DNA from: Marinibacterium sp039179965
GTDB taxonomy: Bacteria > Pseudomonadota > Alphaproteobacteria > Rhodobacterales > Rhodobacteraceae
Reading direction: 5' to 3'
Assembly (NCBI GenBank): GCA_039179965.1
Contig: JBCDEC010000237.1
Location: 1 to 7,405, forward strand
Length of the DNA: 7,405 nt
The notes beneath the pieces were generated by a model. That model did no database searches, was not told the DNA's origin, and saw only the letters and a list, made by a program, of their open reading frames with translations. The stretch's first letter is position 1; every line of letters begins with the position of its first letter. Positions 1 through 5,523 of the stretch are shown here, in pieces. The position numbers and the translations under genes were made by a program.

Positions 1-1210
1 GGGCTTTTCGACAGAGGATTTCGAATATGACGATGCCTCTGCCGTGCCGGGCGGCGCGCTTCCGGGCGTTGCGGGATTCCGATTGCACACCCCGCTCAAC
101 CGCGCCGATATCTTTGATGAACTGGTGGTGTTTCAGGGCGCCAGTTACTTTCGGGGCCTGGGGCGCGGCAACACCTACGGGCTGAGCGCACGCGGTCTGG
201 CGCTCAACACTGCCCTGCCCGAGGGTGAAGAATTCCCGCGCTTTTCCCGATTCTGGGTGGAGCGCCCGCTGTCTGAGGACAGATCGGTCACGCTTTATGC
301 CGCGCTCGACAGCCCGTCGGTCACCGGGGCCTATCGGTTTGTGATCACACCCGGCGCCAACACCACCATGGATGTCACCGCCCGGGTGTTCGTGCGCCAG
401 GACGTGGCTGAGATCGGGATCGCCCCTTTGACGTCGATGTTCCTGTTCGGGGGGGCCGATCGCGGCCCGTTTGACGATTTCCGTCTGGCCGTGCACGACA
501 GCGAGGCCCTTGTCATCAACGGGGGCGATGGTGCGACGCTCTACCGTCCGCTGACCAATCCGCCGCAACTGGGCAATGCCTATTTCGACGCGCGCGGCAT
601 GCAGTCCTTTGGTCTGGTCCAGCGGGCCCGCGCGTTCGAGGATTACCTCGACGCCGAGGCCCAGTACGGCAAACGCCCCTCGCTTATGGTCGAACCCCTG
701 GGCGATTGGGGGCCCGGGTCGGTGCGGCTGGTGGAGATCCCGTCGGATCTTGAGGTCAACGACAACATTGTTGCGTATTGGGTCCCCGAGGGCGTGGGCG
801 CTGCCGGCACGGCGGTGGATCTCTCTTACCGGCTGCACTGGGGCCTGACACCTCCGGGGGCGCAACCCGCCAATCTGGCCCGGGTTGTGCGAACGCTGGC
901 CGGCGAAGGCGGTGTAGCCGGGGTGGAAAGAGACCCCGATGCCAATGCGGATTCACGCAAGTTCGTCATCGACTTTGCCGGCGGTCTTCTGGGCACGCTG
1001 CCGGGCAATGCCGCGCTTTCGCCCGAGGTCTGGGCGCAGGGCGGCGAGGTGATCGGCACCGCGCTCAGTCAGGTGGCCGGCAAGGACATCTGGCGTCTGG
1101 TGGTCGAGTTGCGGGCCGATCCCGGCGCGATTGTGGAGGTTCGGGCGGCGATTGCAGGCTTTGACCGGACGCTTTCGGAAACATGGGCCTATCAGTGGAT
1201 TTACGCCTGA
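1..1210 (+). CDS. opgG: Glucan biosynthesis protein, OpgG/OpgD family (5'-truncated)
   Basis: The reading frame is open from the left edge (first full codon at 2) to the TGA at 1208-1210, giving about 402 C-terminal residues of a family that is usually around 500-550 residues. The missing part would hold the start and export signal. Family-typical motifs appear in order: GFRLHTPLN, a GASYFRGLGRG...YGLSARGLAL block, GEEFPRF..FWVERP, VEPLGDWGPGSV, DNIVAYWVPEG and FVIDFAGG. Members are periplasmic proteins needed to make osmoregulated periplasmic glucans; OpgG and OpgD of E. coli have more recently been described as beta-1,2-glucan-active enzymes. A GTG at 44 is only an internal codon: the family homology continues upstream of it (GFSTEDFEYDD). 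The usual partner opgH does not follow; 439 bp of non-coding DNA and an unrelated operon do. The family is secure, but I cannot tell OpgG from OpgD without the N-terminus and a tree. Confidence 0.9.
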   Translation, partial: GFSTEDFEYDDASAVPGGALPGVAGFRLHTPLNRADIFDELVVFQGASYFRGLGRGNTYGLSARGLALNTALPEGEEFPRFSRFWVERPLSEDRSVTLYAALDSPSVTGAYRFVITPGANTTMDVTARVFVRQDVAEIGIAPLTSMFLFGGADRGPFDDFRLAVHDSEALVINGGDGATLYRPLTNPPQLGNAYFDARGMQSFGLVQRARAFEDYLDAEAQYGKRPSLMVEPLGDWGPGSVRLVEIPSDLEVNDNIVAYWVPEGVGAAGTAVDLSYRLHWGLTPPGAQPANLARVVRTLAGEGGVAGVERDPDANADSRKFVIDFAGGLLGTLPGNAALSPEVWAQGGEVIGTALSQVAGKDIWRLVVELRADPGAIVEVRAAIAGFDRTLSETWAYQWIYA

Positions 1211-1383
1211 GGTTCATTGGCCAGCATTGATCTTGGTATGCCAGATGCCAGGTGTCTTTTCCAAGGCTCGATGAAGAAGGCCATGGGTGAGTCGGTCGGC
1301 AGGCGCACCTTGCTCAAACCAGCGTACCTGGTTGTGCCGCGCTGCAACATCCAGCCGCCTGTCACCCACGGCAGGCGTGCAAC

Positions 1384-1420
1384 CATCTCTCCGAGGAGAG
1401 ATGATTTTATATAATAAAAA
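1384..1420. promoter_or_regulatory. Perfect 9-bp inverted repeat next to an AT-rich TATAAT-containing patch
   Basis: CATCTCTCC (1384-1392) and GGAGAGATG (1395-1403) are exact reverse complements separated by two bases. A run of A/T follows immediately, including a perfect TATAAT at 1410-1415. The arrangement could be a protein-binding operator beside a -10 box, or a hairpin acting as a weak terminator. No good -35 hexamer lies 16-18 bp upstream of TATAAT (17 bp upstream is CTCTCC). As a terminator it would sit 174 bp past the opgG-like stop and lacks a clean T-run. The repeat is visible; its function is inference. Confidence 0.35.
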
Positions 1421-1566
1421 CAGTCATTAATGCCAAAGAACCGCGCGAACGCGCAATCCGGCTGCAAGGATCCACGGGTTGGCGAAAATTCTTACAGTTT
1501 CGGCATGTTAGAGCCGCGTCTGGACCCGAATTTTGCACCTGCGGCGCGCAAACCTGACAAATGGAA

Positions 1567-1601
1567 TTGCGAGAACGAGGCGTCTGGTCTATGGTACACC
1601 A
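1567..1601 (+). promoter_or_regulatory. Candidate promoter with overlapping FadR-type operator for the oxalate operon
   Basis: TTGCGA (1567-1572) and TATGGT (1590-1595) each match the sigma70 hexamers at 4 of 6 bases and are 17 bp apart. This would put the transcript start near 1602, about 48 bases before the regulator's ATG. TGGTACACCA (1592-1601) overlaps the -10 box. It is a TGGT/ACCA inverted repeat with a 2-bp spacer, close to the TGGTATACCA type of site known for some FadR-subfamily regulators such as UxuR/ExuR. Binding there would block polymerase and fit autorepression by the adjacent gene. The hexamers are weak matches, so this is a reasoned candidate only. Confidence 0.4.
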
Positions 1602-1638
1602 CTGTTCCCCCTGTGTGTTGTGGGGCGCAAGAGGGCAT

Positions 1639-1642
1639 GGAG
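1639..1642 (+). promoter_or_regulatory. Ribosome-binding site that fixes the GntR-type start
   Basis: GGAG lies seven bases before the ATG at 1650. This supports that ATG over the in-frame TTG at 1533, which would add 39 residues that do not look like the family and would place the candidate promoter inside the gene. Confidence 0.65.
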
Positions 1643-1649
1643 TAGAAGC

Positions 1650-2354
1650 ATGAAGCTTCGGCCGATTACGGCAAATTTCACCTTGAAGGATCACGTCTAC
1701 GACAGGTTGCGGGACGCGATCACCGAGATGGACATATACGCCCACGACGCAGACCTGCGCCTGGATGAACGCTCACTCGCCGAGCAGCTGGGAATCTCCC
1801 GCACACCGCTGCGCGACGCCATCGCGCGGCTGGAGAGCGACGGGCTGGTGCAGGTGGTGCCCCGCAAAGGGATCTACGTGCGGCGCAAGACCCTGGAAGA
1901 GGTTCTGGAGATGATCATCGCCTGGGCCGCTCTGGAAAGCATGGCGGCGCGGCTGGCCGCCGAACATGCGACACCGGCAGAGTTCACGTCGCTTCGCAAG
2001 ATCGCCACCAAACACAGCGGTCACGCCGACAGTGCCGAGATCGCGGAATATTCCGAAGACAATATCAAGTTTCACCAGCGCATCCTTGAGATTTCAAAAT
2101 GTGCGCTGCTGAAAACCATGGCCGACGGGCTTTTCCTGCATATGCACGCGGTGCGTCTGCGCGCCATGGGCGAGGCCGACCGGATGGCCCGGTCGATCGT
2201 CGATCATGCCGAAATCATCGAGGCCCTGGAAGGCCGCGACCCCGATCTTGCCGCTCTGCGGGTGCGTGAGCACACGATGCGGCTGCATGACCACGTGCGT
2301 CGGACCTGGGGTCAGGTGGATGTCAATCTGAAGGACAATTTGAGCACCGGTTGA
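1650..2354 (+). CDS. GntR-family transcriptional regulator, FadR/FCD subfamily
   Basis: The product is 234 residues, normal for a FadR-subfamily regulator. Residues about 10-80 form the winged helix-turn-helix: the recognition region runs through LAEQLGISRTPLRDAIARLE (43-62), then DGLVQ and the wing R-K-G-I-Y-V. Residues about 85-225 form the all-helical FCD ligand domain, with the family's F-H pair at 141-142 (the residue four before the His is Asn138, where many members have Asp) and further histidines in DHAEIIEAL and REHTMRLHDH that would complete a metal/ligand site. Such proteins are cytoplasmic dimers that usually repress a neighbouring catabolic operon and release DNA when they bind a small carboxylate or acyl-CoA. 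The location, 57 bp before oxc on the same strand, suggests local control with oxalate, oxalyl-CoA or formyl-CoA as inducer, which is inference. The stop lies within three short TTGAGC repeats. Confidence 0.93.
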   Translation: MKLRPITANFTLKDHVYDRLRDAITEMDIYAHDADLRLDERSLAEQLGISRTPLRDAIARLESDGLVQVVPRKGIYVRRKTLEEVLEMIIAWAALESMAARLAAEHATPAEFTSLRKIATKHSGHADSAEIAEYSEDNIKFHQRILEISKCALLKTMADGLFLHMHAVRLRAMGEADRMARSIVDHAEIIEALEGRDPDLAALRVREHTMRLHDHVRRTWGQVDVNLKDNLSTG

Positions 2355-2411
2355 GCCATTTGAGCCACCGGGCCAGGCCGTGGGGACGGTCACCAAAGAG
2401 GGAGTAAACCG

Positions 2412-4172
2412 ATGGACGGAGCCGTAGCGCAGGATGACCAGTCAAACGCGGAGACGCTGACTGACGGGTTTCACCTGTTGATCGACGCGCTGAAACTCAA
2501 TGGGGTGGAGACGATCTATAACGTTCCCGGCATCCCCATCACCGATCTCGGGCGCTACGCCCAGGCACAGGGGTTGCGCGTTCTGTCCTTCCGCCATGAA
2601 CAACACGCAGGCTATGCCGCCGCTGCCGCCGGGTTTCTGACGAAACGGCCGGGCGTCTGCATGACCGTGTCGGCACCGGGGTTCCTGAACGGCCTCACGG
2701 CGCTGGCGCATGCGACGACAAACTGCTTCCCGATGATCCTGATCTCGGGCTCGTCGGAGCGGGAAATCGTGGATCTGCAGCGCGGCGACTATGAAGAGAT
2801 GGACCAGTTGGCCATCGCCCGCCCCCATGCCAAGGCCGCGTATCGCGTGCTGCGGGCCGAAGATATCGGCCTGGGTGTTGCCCGTGCCGTGCGCTCCGCA
2901 CTCTCGGGGCGCCCCGGCGGTGTCTACCTGGACATCCCTGGCGCGCTGCTTGGGCAGGTGATGGATGCGGTCGAAGGTCAGAAGTCGCTCATCGAGGTTG
3001 TTGATCCGACGCCATCGAGCGTGCCCGGACCAGACGCCATTGCGCGTGCCGTCAACGTGCTGAAGGGCGCCGAAAAACCCCTGATCATCATCGGAAAGGG
3101 CGCGGCCTACGCGCAGGCCGACGATCAGGTGCGGGAATTGGTAGAGACGCTTGGTTTCCCGTATCTGGCGATGTCGATGGCCAAGGGTCTGCTGCCTGAC
3201 GACCACCCGCAATGTGCCTCTGCTGCGCGGTCTCTGGTGCTCAAAGAGAGCGATTGTGTCTTTCTGATCGGCGCGCGCCTGAATTGGCTGCTGAGCCACG
3301 GTGAAGGCAAAGGCTGGGGCGAGAAGGGGTCGAAATCCTTCGTGCAGATCGACATTGAACCCACCGAGATGGACAGCAACCAAAAGATCTCGGCACCGCT
3401 GATTGGCGATGTCGGAAGCTGCGCTCAGGCCCTGCTCGACGCGATCGGCTCGGACTGGAAAAAGCCCAGCGAAGATTGGACGGGCGCGGTGCGCGCCAAG
3501 GTCGACGGCAATGTCGCCAAGATGGGGCCCCGCCTGCAGAACAACAATTCTCCGATGGACTATCACTCAGCACTGGGTGTGATGAAACAGGTGATGTCCG
3601 ATCACCCCGATACGGTGCTTGTCAATGAAGGGGCCAATGCGCTCGACCTAACGCGCTCGATTGTCGACATCAAGAAACCCCGCAAGCGGATCGACGTCGG
3701 CACATGGGGAATCATGGGGATCGGCATGGGGTCGGCCGTTGCCGCCGCTGTGGAGACCGGAAACCAGGTGTTGGCCATCGAGGGCGACAGCGCTTTTGGC
3801 TTTTGCGGAATGGAGGTTGAGACCATCTGCCGCTACAACCTGCCGGTCTGTATTGTCATCTTCAACAACAACGGCATCTATCGCGGCGACGGCACAAATT
3901 GGGGCGCGGGCGAAGATCCGGCAACCACCGTTTTCGTGGCAGATGCACGGTATGACATGATGATGACCGGCTTTGGCGGCGTGGGGGTCCATGTGACCAA
4001 CGCTGACGAGCTGCGCCAAGCCGTGCATGAGGCCTTTGCAAGCCGCAAACCCACACTGATCAACGCTGTTATCGACCCTGCCGCCGGCAAAGAAAGTGGC
4101 AATATCGGCAATCTGAACCCGTCCTCCGTCGTGGCGCAAGCGCGCTACCCGCAGGCAAAAAAGATCAAATGA
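2412..4172 (+). CDS. oxc: Oxalyl-CoA decarboxylase (ThDP-dependent)
   Basis: The 586-residue product matches Oxalobacter formigenes Oxc (568 residues, recalled from memory) along its whole length. Reaction: oxalyl-CoA to formyl-CoA plus CO2, in the cytoplasm, using thiamine diphosphate and Mg2+. Domain order is the usual ThDP-enzyme layout: N-terminal Pyr domain (about 17-185), central domain (about 205-345) and C-terminal PP domain (about 380-560). Conserved active-site residues are present: Glu63 in RHEQHAGYA (Glu56 in O. formigenes, activates ThDP), Tyr127 and Glu128 in GDYEEMD, the GDS motif 458-460 with NNN 485-487 for ThDP/Mg2+, Tyr490 (Tyr483) and Ser562 (Ser553). This set argues for true Oxc over the related 2-hydroxyacyl-CoA lyases. 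AGGGAG at 2399-2404 sits seven bases before the ATG. The N-terminus has about seven extra residues and the C-terminus a short basic tail (QAKKIK), neither unusual. frc follows after 19 bp. Confidence 0.97.
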   Translation: MDGAVAQDDQSNAETLTDGFHLLIDALKLNGVETIYNVPGIPITDLGRYAQAQGLRVLSFRHEQHAGYAAAAAGFLTKRPGVCMTVSAPGFLNGLTALAHATTNCFPMILISGSSEREIVDLQRGDYEEMDQLAIARPHAKAAYRVLRAEDIGLGVARAVRSALSGRPGGVYLDIPGALLGQVMDAVEGQKSLIEVVDPTPSSVPGPDAIARAVNVLKGAEKPLIIIGKGAAYAQADDQVRELVETLGFPYLAMSMAKGLLPDDHPQCASAARSLVLKESDCVFLIGARLNWLLSHGEGKGWGEKGSKSFVQIDIEPTEMDSNQKISAPLIGDVGSCAQALLDAIGSDWKKPSEDWTGAVRAKVDGNVAKMGPRLQNNNSPMDYHSALGVMKQVMSDHPDTVLVNEGANALDLTRSIVDIKKPRKRIDVGTWGIMGIGMGSAVAAAVETGNQVLAIEGDSAFGFCGMEVETICRYNLPVCIVIFNNNGIYRGDGTNWGAGEDPATTVFVADARYDMMMTGFGGVGVHVTNADELRQAVHEAFASRKPTLINAVIDPAAGKESGNIGNLNPSSVVAQARYPQAKKIK

Positions 4173-4191
4173 CGCCACAAGGAGGCCTCAG

Positions 4192-5466
4192 ATGAAAGCT
4201 CTCGACGGTATCAAAATCCTCGACTTCACCCATGTGCAGTCCGGTCCGACCTGTACTCAGCTTCTGGCCTGGTTCGGCGCAGATGTGATCAAGGTGGAAC
4301 GCCCCGGTGTGGGCGACGCGACGCGCAAGCAACTGGTCGACGTACCTGGCGCGGATTCGCTCTATTTCACCATGCTCAACCACAACAAGAGGTCGATTGA
4401 GCTGAATTCCAAGAATGAGACCGGAAAAGAGGTTCTGACCCGACTCATCGAGACCTGCGATGTCCTCGTCGAGAACTTTGCGCCCGGTGCACTGGACCGC
4501 ATGGGCTTTTCCTGGGACCGCATTCAGGAAATCAACCCGCGCCTGATCATGGCCTCGGTCAAGGGCTTTGGGCCGGGCAAGTACGAAGACTGCAAGGTCT
4601 ATGAAAACGTGGCCCAATGTGCCGGCGGCGCGGCCTCGACCACCGGGTTTCTCGATGGACCGCCTTTGGTGACCGGCGCGCAGATCGGCGACTCAGGCAC
4701 TGGCCTGCACCTGGCTCTGGGCATTGTCACGGCGCTGTATCAGCGCGAACAGAGCGGTCGCGGGCAGAAGGTGCTGGCACCGATGCAGGACGGGGTGATA
4801 AACCTGTGCCGCGTGAAACTGCGCGACCAGCAGCGTCTTTCTGCGGGGCCGCTCAAGGAGTATTCCCAGTTCGGCGAAGGCATTCCGTTTGGAGACGCCA
4901 CGCCCCGCGCCGGAAATGACTCGGGCGGCGGTCAGCCGGGTCGGATCCTCAAGTGCAAAGGCTGGGAGACCGATCCCAACGCCTACACCTATTTCATCAC
5001 GCAGGCCGCGGTCTGGGAAAAGATCTGCGATGTGATCGATGAACCTGAGTGGAAGACAAAAGAAGGCTATGTCACGCCGCCCGAACGGCTCGACAAACTC
5101 AATGAGATCTTCGGGCGGATCGAAGCCTGGACCATGACCAAGACAAAGTTCGAAGTGATGGACATCTGCAACCCGCTCGACATCCCGGTTGGTCCGATCC
5201 TGTCGACCAAGGAAATCATGGAAGACGACGGGTTGCGGGAAACCGGCACGATCGTTGATGTCGAGCATCCCGAACGCGGCACCTATGTCTCGGTCGGCTG
5301 CCCGGTCAAACTATCCGACAGTCCGGTAGAGGTCGTTCGTTCGCCGCTTTTGGGCGAGCACACGGTCGAAGTCCTGCAGGATGTTCTGGGCTATGCTGGC
5401 GAGTCTCTCGCCCGTGTCGTTGAATCCGGAGCAGTCGGCGACGTGAACAAGAAAGCGGCGGAGTGA
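4192..5466 (+). CDS. frc: Formyl-CoA:oxalate CoA-transferase (class III CoA-transferase)
   Basis: The product is 424 residues, as expected for the family (O. formigenes Frc 428). It moves CoA from formyl-CoA to oxalate, giving oxalyl-CoA for Oxc and free formate; Oxc and Frc thus form a cycle. The class III (CaiB/BaiF) fold is a knotted dimer. Asp167 in QIGDSGTGLHL is the catalytic aspartate that forms the acyl anhydride (Asp169 in O. formigenes). Gln16 in HVQSGP and Glu138 in KVYENVAQ match active-site Gln17 and Glu140. Position 47 is Gln, as in E. coli YfdW, where O. formigenes has Trp48. The glycine-rich loop reads N-D-S-G-G-G-Q (242-248) where both named enzymes, as recalled, have N-A-G-G-G-G-Q, and Arg251 replaces a usual Trp. 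A very strong AAGGAGG (4179-4185) lies six bases before the ATG. The loop change might tune kinetics but does not threaten the assignment. Confidence 0.96.
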   Translation: MKALDGIKILDFTHVQSGPTCTQLLAWFGADVIKVERPGVGDATRKQLVDVPGADSLYFTMLNHNKRSIELNSKNETGKEVLTRLIETCDVLVENFAPGALDRMGFSWDRIQEINPRLIMASVKGFGPGKYEDCKVYENVAQCAGGAASTTGFLDGPPLVTGAQIGDSGTGLHLALGIVTALYQREQSGRGQKVLAPMQDGVINLCRVKLRDQQRLSAGPLKEYSQFGEGIPFGDATPRAGNDSGGGQPGRILKCKGWETDPNAYTYFITQAAVWEKICDVIDEPEWKTKEGYVTPPERLDKLNEIFGRIEAWTMTKTKFEVMDICNPLDIPVGPILSTKEIMEDDGLRETGTIVDVEHPERGTYVSVGCPVKLSDSPVEVVRSPLLGEHTVEVLQDVLGYAGESLARVVESGAVGDVNKKAAE

Positions 5467-5473
5467 CGCCAAC

Positions 5474-5517
5474 GATCACGGGGTGATCCGGCGGAGAACG
5501 GACACCCCTCTGGGAGG
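5474..5517 (+). promoter_or_regulatory. Mutually exclusive RNA hairpins over the formyltransferase leader and Shine-Dalgarno site
   Basis: Three stems can be drawn in the 57-bp gap. Stem A: GATCAC (5474-5479) with GTGATC (5483-5488), loop GGG. Stem B: GGGGTG plus TCCG (5480-5485, 5487-5490; A5486 bulged) with CGGA plus CACCCC (5499-5508), ten base pairs and an eight-base loop. Stem C: CCTC (5507-5510) with GAGG (5514-5517), which would cover part of the GGGAGG ribosome-binding site at 5512-5517. A and B share 5480-5488; B and C share 5507-5508. No T-run follows, so this is not a standard terminator. It may be a transcript-stability or translation-control element, or simply one stable stem (B) between cistrons. 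The pairing is visible; a regulatory role is inference, and stem C alone is short. Confidence 0.4.
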
Positions 5518-5523
5518 ACTAGA

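Larger units (their letters stand above)
1211..1649. other. 439-bp intergenic region between opgG-like gene and gntR-type gene
   Basis: I see no convincing gene here. Short open frames exist on both strands, but they lack ribosome-binding sites and family motifs. On the minus strand, about 1210-1340 translates to RYAGLSKVRL followed by a W...GIPRS stretch. This faintly recalls the C-terminal end of IS1182/IS5-type transposases and could be an old remnant. Other structure: an inverted repeat AACCAG/CTGGTT (1317-1322 and 1328-1333), the strong palindrome at 1384-1403, an AT-rich patch (1404-1436) unlike the rest of the window, a GCGCG-AA-CGCGC repeat at 1443-1454, and a candidate promoter and operator at 1567-1601. 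I found no clear terminator directly after the opgG-like stop codon. The region probably carries the control sites of the downstream operon. Confidence 0.6.

Noticed and set aside
1297..1377. Repeated CGGCAGGCG at 1297-1305 and 1369-1377 as a possible repeat array
   Set aside because: There are only two 9-bp copies in GC-rich DNA, with no regular spacing and no further units; no CRISPR-like structure was seen.
1384..1412. Rho-independent terminator for the opgG-like gene
   Set aside because: The stem is good, but it is 174 bp from the stop and the downstream tract is mixed A/T without a T-run, so I list it only as a regulatory repeat.
1430..1645. A 71-codon plus-strand frame ending just before the regulator, considered as a leader peptide
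   Set aside because: It has no ribosome-binding site, no recognisable domain or run of regulatory codons, and overlaps the candidate promoter.
1533..1649. A 39-residue N-terminal extension of the GntR-type protein from an in-frame TTG
   Set aside because: The extra residues do not resemble the family, there is no ribosome-binding site at 1533, and the ATG at 1650 has GGAG seven bases upstream.
2442..3566. Long minus-strand open frame (374 codons) opposite oxc
   Set aside because: oxc is certain by homology over this span; the opposite frame is rich in R, H, D and G, as expected for an antisense shadow in GC-rich DNA, and has no family motifs.
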